19,575 nt of DNA, taken from NCBI GenBank assembly GCA_965659675.1, contig CBFHWY010000053.1, positions 1 through 19,575 of the forward strand. Reading direction: 5' to 3'. The translations under genes and the position numbers were made by a program. The number at the start of each line of letters is the position of its first letter. Within the stretch, counting starts at the first letter, position 1. Source of the stretch: CBFHWY01 sp965659675. Its GTDB lineage: Bacteria > Bacteroidota > Bacteroidia > Flavobacteriales_G > Salibacteraceae. This document shows positions 1 through 7,738 of the stretch, piece after piece. The notes beneath the pieces are model-generated. The model worked only from the letters and a program-made list of their open reading frames with translations. It searched no databases and had not been told where the DNA came from.

Positions 1-479
1 TTCTTCCAAATTTTGGCTTCGGTTCCTATTACTACAATGAACACCTATATGTTGGTGTTTCTGTTCCAAGATTGTTGGAAAATAATTTTAGAACCAACCA
101 AATAGCAGGGTCCACAAATCTGGCCTCCGAAAAAAGACACTATTATCTGATTGCAGGTGGCTCCATGCAGCTAAATAGCAACATTGAAATGAGGCCAAGT
201 ACTCTTTTGAAAATAGTCGCTGAATCACCTATGGAACTTGATCTTACGACAAACTTTATTTTTTACAATAAATTACGCTTGGGGATGATGTATCGATCAA
301 GAGCCGCCATAGGTTTTCTTGTTGGTTTTAAATTGAATGAAAGAATTCAGGGCGGATACTCAATTGATATATCGACGAATAGTTTGTCCACAATCAATTC
401 TGGATCTCATGAAATCATGCTTATGTACGACATGGTTTATAAGGACGAGGAAAAAATAAGGTCACCTAGATATTTCTGA
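1..479 (+). CDS. PorP/SprF family type IX secretion system membrane protein (5' truncated)
   Basis: The reading frame is open from base 3 (no start inside the window) to the TGA at 477-479, so only about the last 158 residues are seen. The first visible stretch contains the family-typical segment LYVGVSVPRLLEN (residues 16-28 of the fragment), followed by alternating beta strands such as LRLGMMYRSRAAIGFLVGF and a C-terminal strand HEIMLMYDMVY. This is the pattern of PorP/SprF outer-membrane beta-barrel proteins, which in Bacteroidota accompany T9SS and gliding adhesins. A TTG at 72 is not the real start, because family-like sequence continues upstream of it. The next gene starts about 50 bases downstream on the same strand and encodes an OmpA-type protein, the usual neighbour of PorP. 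The family call is by eye and fairly secure; the specific secreted partner cannot be told. Confidence 0.8.
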   Translation, partial: LPNFGFGSYYYNEHLYVGVSVPRLLENNFRTNQIAGSTNLASEKRHYYLIAGGSMQLNSNIEMRPSTLLKIVAESPMELDLTTNFIFYNKLRLGMMYRSRAAIGFLVGFKLNERIQGGYSIDISTNSLSTINSGSHEIMLMYDMVYKDEEKIRSPRYF

Positions 480-532
480 TACAACCATTGCACATATCAG
501 TGATTTATAAGCACAATCGAGGGTCAAGTTTT

Positions 533-3220
533 ATGGCAATTAACGGAGTACTGTTCTTTCCTCTTACCAAGGTTCTTCTCACCGGAATGTTGGTTTTTGC
601 CATGAGTGTAGGTTATGGCCAAGAGCGAAAAATCAAGAAGGGAAACCAATTATATGACGACTATTTTTACTCCGAAGCTATTGAGATATTCGAAGAAATA
701 GACCCCCTAAGCCCTGACTTAATTAGAAAACTTGCTCATTGTTATGAGTTAATTGGAAATACTTCAAAAGCTGAGGAGTATTACTATGAGCTAGTTAAGG
801 AAGAAGGAGCCACCAGTTCTGACATCTATTCATATGCAAAAATGTTGAGGTCCAATTCCAAGTATTCAGAATGCGAGAATTGGATGGACAAGTTCCATGA
901 ACTATCACCTAATGACAGTCGAGGAATAAAATACCAAAAAAAACGCGGGTTGATGGAGCGTCTTCAAAGGAATAATAGTCGTTTTTTGATCAGAAATCTC
1001 AAATCTAATGAAAGCCATCAGGACTTCGGAATAACATATCTTCTTGACAAGGTCGTGTTTACCTCCTCAAGACAAGAACCTAAGCCAATGGCTAGAAAAT
1101 GGAACTGGAATGGGCTGCCATTTTTGGATTTGTACTCTGCTGAATATGATACTAGTGGAATGCTAATCAACATCTCCCCTTTTCACAAAAAGCTGAATCG
1201 AAAGTATCATGAAGGACCTGCTTCATTCGCTAGAGATGGCTCCTATATGGTCTATACTATAAGCAATTATCAAAACACTAGTTCAGATGGGGTTATAAGG
1301 CTTGAATTGTATGAAACAAATCTAGAGAACGGGGAATGGAAAACGGGAATTCCTTTTCATTTCAGCGATAAAGAATATTCAATCGGTCATCCAACACTAA
1401 CTGAAGATGGTAATCGTCTTTACTTCTCATCGGACATGCCTGGAGGGTATGGAGAGACGGACTTATACGTCGTAAATCGAGATAAAAATGGAGCATGGGG
1501 GATTCCTGAAAACTTAGGTCCCGATATCAATACTGAAGGAAGTGAGATGTTTCCTTTTATTCATTCTAATGGAACCTTATATTTCGCATCCGATGGTCAT
1601 GTAGGCCTAGGAGGACTGGATATTTTTGAAGTTCACATGACTAGTAAGGTTCCTTTTGTGAAAAACATCGGTGCACCTATAAATTCCAATCGTGACGATC
1701 ATTCCTTTATTATAGACCAAGATTTGAAGTCAGGTTATTTTTCTTCCAATCGGCCGGGTGGCAAAGGTAGTGATGATATTTATTCTTTCAATGTCAATCT
1801 AATTTGCACAAAAGAACCTTGTGTGACTTTGGACATTCGCTCGTCAGAAGGTCTTCGGCAGGATGACATCATTTACTCATGGGATATGGGAGATGGAAAT
1901 ATTGTTCATGGCGAAATCATTTCTTACTGCTATCAGAACCCAGGTACTTATACCGCCAAACTTTCGACTTACGATCACATATCGGGTTTTGAGGAACGCG
2001 ATATTGAAACAGTTGAGATTTCCATAGCTGGAACCCAGGGTTCTTATGCGCAATTCGATCTATTGGGCCATTATGAGGCCAACGAACCTCTCATTTTGGA
2101 TGGTAGAGGATCAACCTCAGATTTAGGAGATTTGAGTAGCTTTTCCTGGAGTATCGATGATGGCCCTTCCTTCTCTAATGCTGATAGTGTAATGTACACA
2201 TTTGACAAAGCAGGGAAATATGAAATTCGATTAGGAGTATCTATCAAGAATGAAGATGTAGGAATCTGCACGGACACTGCTGTGAGAGTTGTCCTTATCT
2301 CAGATACTACACACGAATTACAGTCTTCGGAAATAGTGGAAACAGAGTCTTTTGCCATTGATCTTAGCAATTACGATAGCCTCCTTCTTTACAGTTTGAT
2401 CATAGATGTAGTTGATAAATCAACCGGCGAACCCTTATCGAATTCTCGAGTCCAAGTGTTTCAAAAAGAAGATTTCGTTTGGTATTCTAAACTAACAGAT
2501 GACCAAGGACAATTGGAGGTTATGCTAGATCGAAATATCAATTACAGGATAGTTGCCAGCAAACAAGAATATTCCTCACTGAAAGTACACCATTCAACTT
2601 CAAGTCGCACAGAAATTGAGTATTCCAAATTAATTCTACCCCTTCAAAAAGGTGATGCCGTAATCACTCAAACCCAAGGTTCAGAATTGGCTGAGATTGA
2701 TTCTAGAGATGGCGATAGGCCAAAAAACCCCGTCATAAAAGGAAATGATGAAATACCGGAAAATAGTAGCAGCCAAGCTACAAGCGATTCGAATCAAAGT
2801 AAAAACCAGAAAGAAGGGGCGTCAGAATTTCAAGCTGACGAAAATCTAAGCAGCATCGAATCAATATTAAGGCCAATTTATTTTGATCTAGATAGATCAA
2901 GTATTGACTCCAATGCAGCCGAAATACTTGACAGAATAATTGTATTGCTTAATGACAATCCCGAATTAGTAATTGAATTTGGTGCACATACAGATTCTCG
3001 AGCTAGCATGGAATATAACATGTTGTTGTCCAAAAGGCGGGCAGTGTCAACTCAAAATTATCTTTACTCACGTGGGATTTCGAAAAAAAGATTCTTTGGA
3101 GAGGGATATGGAGAGACTCAGTTGACAAATAAATGTTCTGATGGTGTTTACTGCACCGAAAGGCAACATTCACTAAACAGAAGGACGGAATTTAAAATCA
3201 TCAAACAAACCCAAAAATGA
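533..3220 (+). CDS. OmpA-family envelope protein with TPR, PD40 propeller, PKD and CRD domains (PorE-like)
   Basis: This is a large periplasmic/outer-membrane-associated protein of 895 residues. I chose ATG 533 over an upstream TTG (488) because it gives a clean signal peptide ending near VGYGQ. Domains in order: TPR-like helices (about 20-120), PD40/WD40-like propeller blades (about 150-420, for example DGNRLYFSSDMPGGYGETD and SGYFSSNRPGGKGSDDIY), two PKD-like beta domains (about 429-485 with WDMGDGN, and 520-575), a carboxypeptidase-regulatory-like domain (about 622-690), a Ser/Asn/Glu-rich linker, and a C-terminal OmpA peptidoglycan-binding domain (about 781-895; GAHTDSR, LLSKRRA, NRRTEF). 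The two cysteines in NKCSDGVYC are common in Bacteroidota OmpA domains. TPR, propeller, CRD and OmpA together match PorE, which ties the T9SS to peptidoglycan; the PKD domains are extra. It follows a PorP-like gene, supporting a T9SS or gliding role. Not proven to be the orthologue. Confidence 0.85.
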   Translation: MAINGVLFFPLTKVLLTGMLVFAMSVGYGQERKIKKGNQLYDDYFYSEAIEIFEEIDPLSPDLIRKLAHCYELIGNTSKAEEYYYELVKEEGATSSDIYSYAKMLRSNSKYSECENWMDKFHELSPNDSRGIKYQKKRGLMERLQRNNSRFLIRNLKSNESHQDFGITYLLDKVVFTSSRQEPKPMARKWNWNGLPFLDLYSAEYDTSGMLINISPFHKKLNRKYHEGPASFARDGSYMVYTISNYQNTSSDGVIRLELYETNLENGEWKTGIPFHFSDKEYSIGHPTLTEDGNRLYFSSDMPGGYGETDLYVVNRDKNGAWGIPENLGPDINTEGSEMFPFIHSNGTLYFASDGHVGLGGLDIFEVHMTSKVPFVKNIGAPINSNRDDHSFIIDQDLKSGYFSSNRPGGKGSDDIYSFNVNLICTKEPCVTLDIRSSEGLRQDDIIYSWDMGDGNIVHGEIISYCYQNPGTYTAKLSTYDHISGFEERDIETVEISIAGTQGSYAQFDLLGHYEANEPLILDGRGSTSDLGDLSSFSWSIDDGPSFSNADSVMYTFDKAGKYEIRLGVSIKNEDVGICTDTAVRVVLISDTTHELQSSEIVETESFAIDLSNYDSLLLYSLIIDVVDKSTGEPLSNSRVQVFQKEDFVWYSKLTDDQGQLEVMLDRNINYRIVASKQEYSSLKVHHSTSSRTEIEYSKLILPLQKGDAVITQTQGSELAEIDSRDGDRPKNPVIKGNDEIPENSSSQATSDSNQSKNQKEGASEFQADENLSSIESILRPIYFDLDRSSIDSNAAEILDRIIVLLNDNPELVIEFGAHTDSRASMEYNMLLSKRRAVSTQNYLYSRGISKKRFFGEGYGETQLTNKCSDGVYCTERQHSLNRRTEFKIIKQTQK

Positions 3221-4173
3221 GAAGATTAATATTCGTATTCATGCTGATTAATTCAAGCATTCTTTTTGGCCAACCGATGCCATCTATTGGGGAAAATGTC
3301 TCCGCACTTGTGACTTTTGGGAAAGACTCTAAAACTTCTTATGGGGATGACGATTTTTCGCAAACAGTTTTTATTCTCGTACCAAAATCCCATCTAGGCC
3401 CTTTCTTCATCCGCATTTTCGACCCTGAAATATCTGGAGATTTGGATGAGATCAATGGTACGGTGAATACAACTACTAAATTTGACCTTTATGGAGGGAA
3501 ATCAGCATTCAGTGAAGCTGATGCTCAAAAACACGATCCCGTGGGTCGTTATCGTTCAGGGAATTTGATCCGCTCAAGATCATTTGGAGAAAATGTCAAT
3601 TTAAACAAATCGTGGTACTCTATGGGGCCTTTCAACCCTCTCGAGGGAGAGTATATACCCGAGTTTTCCGGCTATGTTTTCAAGCTGATTATTGAGGGTC
3701 AAAGTGGTGATGATGGTAACCTCTATAAGGTTTATTTAAGTTCTAGAGAAAATGACAATTACGCCATTGAGGGGGCCAATCTGTTTACGTATGAGTATTC
3801 TATCCGTCTTGTTTCATCGACTAAGTCAATCGCACATATCTATCCATTCCTTGATGATCAAGTTACATCAATCAAACAACACAATTTTGACTTTGACAAC
3901 GATGGCGAAATTCGCCTATATTCAGTAGCGAAAAATGGACATCTTGCTTCTAAATCTGGAGACAACCAATGGAGCATGAGTGAACATGAAATAGTAGACT
4001 CTGAAAGAGGAACTTCGCTTGATCTACAAATTGTTAAAAAAGGTGCTTGGAACAACGATATGGTTGTATATGTCACGAATCAATATGACGTGAGCTTGCC
4101 GTTTTATTCCATTCCAATTGGTGGTGCTCCTAAGTATAAGTACAAAATTAAATTAATGTATCATGGTAAATGA
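3217..4173 (+). CDS. secreted protein of unknown function, T9SS-linked
   Basis: The 318-residue product begins with a signal peptide (MRRLIFVFMLINSSILFGQ) and is otherwise soluble-looking and rich in predicted beta strand, with no transmembrane segment. I do not recognise a family. Notable segments are an aspartate/glycine-rich FDFDNDGEIRLYS near residues 224-236, which has the look of a calcium-binding loop, and a preserved basic C-terminus (YKYKIKLMYHGK). Its ATG overlaps the TGA of the OmpA-family gene by 4 bases (ATGA) and its own stop overlaps the next start the same way, so it is very probably translated together with both. That position suggests an envelope role connected with the OmpA-type protein or the sensor that follows, but no activity can be assigned. 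It has no obvious C-terminal T9SS sorting signal. Confidence 0.8.
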   Translation: MRRLIFVFMLINSSILFGQPMPSIGENVSALVTFGKDSKTSYGDDDFSQTVFILVPKSHLGPFFIRIFDPEISGDLDEINGTVNTTTKFDLYGGKSAFSEADAQKHDPVGRYRSGNLIRSRSFGENVNLNKSWYSMGPFNPLEGEYIPEFSGYVFKLIIEGQSGDDGNLYKVYLSSRENDNYAIEGANLFTYEYSIRLVSSTKSIAHIYPFLDDQVTSIKQHNFDFDNDGEIRLYSVAKNGHLASKSGDNQWSMSEHEIVDSERGTSLDLQIVKKGAWNNDMVVYVTNQYDVSLPFYSIPIGGAPKYKYKIKLMYHGK

Positions 4174-7100
4174 GAGCACTTAAATCAGTCATCGCTTTTG
4201 GGTTTGTTCTTTTCTCCTGTGTCGGTGTATCACAACATCGAACTTCTTCCTTTACGCTAGAAGATGGTATTCCTCAAGTCTTTGTTTATTCAGTTGAACA
4301 AGACAAAGAAGGGCATATTTGGATTGGAACCGGGAATGGGTTGGCTATGTATGATGGGCAGGAATTTGAGGTTTATGACACATCTTCTGGTTTAGCTGAA
4401 TCATTCTGTACTACTATAGGTCAGTTTGGTGACTCCCTTCTTATCGGTCATTATTCTGGGGGTATATCAGTAGGAAAAAATGGAAAGTTTAAAACAGTCG
4501 AACTTCCAAACCCAGAACACGGTCAAATCCAAAGTCTCGCTGCCCTAAAGGGGGGGATATTTTTTTCAACTCAAAATTCTGGACTGAAATGGAGTGATCT
4601 GAGTGGAGAGTCAATCATTTTAGACGTATACAAAGACCAAAACATTTTTGACCTTATAATATTGAATGACAGTAGTTTATTAGTTTATACCGATCAAGGT
4701 ATTTTTGTGCAAAATGGATTGAAATCCAGCATAGTTGAAACGAAGCTTTCTTTTAATGCCATTGCTAGCAATGGCAAGGAAATCATTTGTATTTCAGGGC
4801 AAAATCTGTTCTCATTCGACCATAAAACAAATACGTTTAATGGGATGAATTCTATTGTTCAACGATCCTATTTCGAGCAGACCAAAAGTCTAAAATTCGT
4901 GGGTGATATACTGTATGGTCATGTTCCTAATCGTGGAATTTGGTCCATTGATTTCAGGCAATCAAAGCCAATTCTAAATGAAAAACTACTTAACGATAAT
5001 GCCTTACAATCCTTATACCTGTACGATTTTGAAGTTGATTTTGAGGGGAATATTTGGACTGGTACTGGCGGAAAAGGTGTTGTGATGTTCCACAATGATT
5101 GGCTCGCTAAGCATTTGGAATATGAAAAGATTGATAGGTCCTCTATAAATATAGCCGAATCTTCAACTTACCTAAGTCTGAAGAATGTATTACTCCAGGC
5201 TAAATATGTTCATAATACCCTCAAGCTTGATACTATCGATATTTCTAATTCGAACATTAATGATATTGCCATACTAAATGAAAATGAGGTTTGGTATGGG
5301 ACTGAGTTAGGACTTGAAATTCTTTCTTCTAAGAAAAGTTCAGAGCAGAATGAATTGTTGTCTGCTTTGAGTAAAAAATACGTCAGTGACATCAATCTAT
5401 CAGCTGGGTTCGCCTATATCTCGACCTTTGGCCACGGGTTGTTTATTGTAGATGTGACAGATTATAGTTTCACTCAAATGACCACTAGAAATGGGTTACT
5501 TCACAATGATATACACTCCACATTTAATGATTCTAAGGGTAATATTTGGTTAGGTACTCATCATTCAAAAATTTCTTTCATTGACATAAACAGTCAAGTG
5601 AGCATAATTGAATTACCTAGTTCACATTCCGGACTAAATATTAATTGTGCAGTTGAATCTTCGGATGGAAGAATTTGGATTGGAACAGAAGGTACAGGTC
5701 TCTGGGTATACCATGAAGACTCTCTTTTGAATCTCAAAATTTCTGATGGATTGAGTTCAGACTACATTTACTCACTGGCAGTGGTAGAGGATGACTTATG
5801 GATCGGCCATAAAGGAAACTTGGGTGTCATGAATACCTCAACCTTCGAAGTGAAAAATTTCGGAGAACTGTTTTCACTTGGCACCGTAGATTTTTTTCCT
5901 AATTCTCTAGCCAGTAATAACGAGATATTGATGTGTGCGAGTTCCGACGGAATATTTATCGCGAAGCATGAGGATGATTTCTCAGGTAAAGAATTGAATG
6001 CCTATTTAAAATCATTTACTCTAAATGGAATTGAGTCAACACCGAGTGCTAATATTGACTTGCCATTTGGTAGGCACACAATAGAACTGAAAGCAAATGT
6101 GAGAAGTTACAGTCACCGAAATTCAGTGTTCTATCAATATCAAATAGCAGGAGATTACGAAAAAACAAGCCTTGCTCAGAGAGATGCTACGACTTCCTAT
6201 AATGGTCTTTCGTATGGTGATTATATCATTTATGTACGGGCGGCATATGGCCAAAATAACTTCGGAGAGTGGAAGCCCGTGCTTAATTTAAGTATTGCGA
6301 AACCATTCTATCTGACTTGGTGGTTTATCACCCTACTCTTAATTGCAATCATTGGAGCTCCATATCTTTTTTATCGATTGAGGCTAAAAAGATTAGAATC
6401 TCAGAAGGTGTTTTTAGAGAAGACCGTTCGAGAGAGAACCGCGGAGATTATAACTCATAAAGACAGGATGGAAAAAGATCTAACAGTGGCTCGAGACATT
6501 CAAATGAGCATGCTTCCAAAAGATTTTACTGAAACTTCCGAAATCAAATTATTTGCACAGATGAAGCCAGCGCGTGAAGTAGGGGGAGATTTTTATGACT
6601 TTTACTTTTTAGACAAATCTCATCTCTTTATTTGTGTTGGAGATGTAAGCGGTAAGAGTGCTCCGGCAGCATTGTTTATGGCCTATGCCAAATCATTGAC
6701 AAGTTCAATCTCTGCAAATACCTTATCTACTAGCGATATTATTTCAAATTTGAATACGATACTTGAGCAGGGCAACTCTTCCTCAATGTTTGTGACTGTA
6801 TTTTGTGCCATTATTGATACCGAGAATGGATCGATGGTATATACCAATGCAGGTCATAACCCAACAATTGTTAAACGTAAAGATGGTTCACTTGTCCATC
6901 TAAGTGAATTTCATGGCCCAGTAGTAGGTGCACTAGGAGGGATACCATTTAAGCAAAATGAATTTCAATTACAAGTTGGCGACCAAATTATCGTGTACAC
7001 TGATGGTGTGACAGAAGCGATGAACTCGGATGAAGAGTTATATTCCGACGATCGATTTGCAAACCTAATTTCGAAGCACATCTTCGAAACTCCTGAGAGT

Positions 7101-7199
7101 CTTGTCAATATTGTAGTTGAAGATGTTTTGAAATACACAGGAGATGCAGAACAGACTGATGACATTACTGTTTTGACCTTATTTTATGACCCCAATTAG
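4170..7199 (+). CDS. membrane sensor: Reg_prop propeller, Y_Y_Y domain, SpoIIE-type PP2C phosphatase
   Basis: A 1009-residue signal-transducing Ser/Thr phosphatase. A signal peptide (about 1-22) is followed by a periplasmic two-component-type propeller with repeated blades such as DKEGHIWIGTGNGLAMYDG, DSKGNIWLGT and SSDGRIWIGTEGTG, then a Y_Y_Y domain (about 625-708), one transmembrane helix (about 716-738), a short coiled coil, and a cytoplasmic PP2C/SpoIIE domain (about 770-1005). Metal-binding aspartates appear intact: GGDFYD (D807), GDVSGK (D825), YTDGVTEA (D945) and TDDITVL (D997/D998). Periplasmic propellers of this type usually feed histidine kinases; here the output is a phosphatase, which in partner-switch systems dephosphorylates STAS-domain antagonists. 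ATG 4170 overlaps the previous TGA by 4 bases. The ligand is unknown. A STAS protein is encoded at 12840, but in a separate operon. Confidence 0.92.
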   Translation: MRALKSVIAFGFVLFSCVGVSQHRTSSFTLEDGIPQVFVYSVEQDKEGHIWIGTGNGLAMYDGQEFEVYDTSSGLAESFCTTIGQFGDSLLIGHYSGGISVGKNGKFKTVELPNPEHGQIQSLAALKGGIFFSTQNSGLKWSDLSGESIILDVYKDQNIFDLIILNDSSLLVYTDQGIFVQNGLKSSIVETKLSFNAIASNGKEIICISGQNLFSFDHKTNTFNGMNSIVQRSYFEQTKSLKFVGDILYGHVPNRGIWSIDFRQSKPILNEKLLNDNALQSLYLYDFEVDFEGNIWTGTGGKGVVMFHNDWLAKHLEYEKIDRSSINIAESSTYLSLKNVLLQAKYVHNTLKLDTIDISNSNINDIAILNENEVWYGTELGLEILSSKKSSEQNELLSALSKKYVSDINLSAGFAYISTFGHGLFIVDVTDYSFTQMTTRNGLLHNDIHSTFNDSKGNIWLGTHHSKISFIDINSQVSIIELPSSHSGLNINCAVESSDGRIWIGTEGTGLWVYHEDSLLNLKISDGLSSDYIYSLAVVEDDLWIGHKGNLGVMNTSTFEVKNFGELFSLGTVDFFPNSLASNNEILMCASSDGIFIAKHEDDFSGKELNAYLKSFTLNGIESTPSANIDLPFGRHTIELKANVRSYSHRNSVFYQYQIAGDYEKTSLAQRDATTSYNGLSYGDYIIYVRAAYGQNNFGEWKPVLNLSIAKPFYLTWWFITLLLIAIIGAPYLFYRLRLKRLESQKVFLEKTVRERTAEIITHKDRMEKDLTVARDIQMSMLPKDFTETSEIKLFAQMKPAREVGGDFYDFYFLDKSHLFICVGDVSGKSAPAALFMAYAKSLTSSISANTLSTSDIISNLNTILEQGNSSSMFVTVFCAIIDTENGSMVYTNAGHNPTIVKRKDGSLVHLSEFHGPVVGALGGIPFKQNEFQLQVGDQIIVYTDGVTEAMNSDEELYSDDRFANLISKHIFETPESLVNIVVEDVLKYTGDAEQTDDITVLTLFYDPN

Positions 7200-7684
7200 A
7201 GTTATTAAAATTTATTTTAATACTATATCATGCTTAAAACGAGACGCTCAGGCTCTCTCAAGTTTTTCTTTTTGCTGAGAGTACCCCATGAGCTGGACTG
7301 CCTGGCTTTGACTTTCCTGAAAATCCAGGACGATCAGAAAAATGTAGATGGTTTTGTTCTTGGGGATGGGCATATGGTTTATTACCGTTTCAAAAGACGT
7401 CCAAGCACTATGTAAATCGCCGCCACAGCTTATATTCTAGAATATTGTCGTTTGAATGCTTATTACTCGGTCTTTTTGTGTGAATTCTTGTGGCTCGCTA
7501 TTTATTGCGTCTGTTTCATCTGGCTTCTGCAATTATGATGTTACTTATCTAGCGGCCCATTCTTGAAAGCCAACCACTCTACGATTGCATTTCTTTAGGT
7601 AACTTTGCCCGATTACAGAAATATTGATTTCTGAAAATTTTCACTAATCTAATATAGAGAAGCCGTATTTTAGAGATCTAGTAT
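7200..7684. other. long intergenic region without a convincing gene
   Basis: About 485 bases follow the sensor gene before any plausible start. They hold an all-A/T inverted repeat just after the stop codon (listed separately) and a weak hairpin (CTCTCA at 7255-7260 with TGAGAG at 7276-7281). A 61-codon open frame (7230-7415) has no recognisable motif, no good start context and ends abruptly; I consider it chance or decayed sequence. The remainder (about 7430-7680) is riddled with stops in all frames I checked. It must carry the promoter of the regulator gene that follows, but I could not pick out a good TTG/TAnnTTTG pair. Confidence 0.5.
7203..7222. repeat. perfect A/T inverted repeat after the phosphatase gene
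   Basis: TATTAAAAT at 7203-7211 and ATTTTAATA at 7214-7222 are exact reverse complements separated by TT. The repeat begins 4 bases after the stop codon of the sensor/phosphatase gene. It contains no G or C, so as RNA it would be a weak hairpin; it could equally be a protein-binding palindrome or a simple processing/termination element. Function is inference only. Confidence 0.45.
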
Positions 7685-7738
7685 ATGAGTAAACTTCCTA
7701 TAGAATCTACACAACTTGCTAAACAGGGCAAAAGGTGA
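7685..7738 (+). CDS. possible 17-residue upstream peptide overlapping the regulator start
   Basis: A 17-codon open frame starts at ATG 7685 and ends at TGA 7736-7738, encoding MSKLPIESTQLAKQGKR. The last bases form GTGA with the GTG start of the following regulator gene, the same 4-base overlap geometry seen between real genes in this window. It could be a leader peptide for translational coupling, or chance: short frames of this size are common, and no conservation can be judged here. Confidence 0.22.
   Translation: MSKLPIESTQLAKQGKR

Noticed and set aside
488..532. N-terminal extension of the OmpA-family gene from a TTG start
   Set aside because: It would put 15 polar residues before a normal signal peptide; the ATG at 533 fits better.
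7275..7310. CTGAGAGTACCCC followed by AGCTGGACTGCC, reminiscent of a TPP riboswitch (THI box) core
   Set aside because: The matching 5' GGGG segment and the full second half of the consensus are missing, and the next gene is a TPR-HTH regulator far downstream, not a thiamine gene.
7230..7415. 61-codon open frame on the + strand
   Set aside because: It has no recognisable motif or operon context and poor start context; it is more likely chance or decayed sequence.
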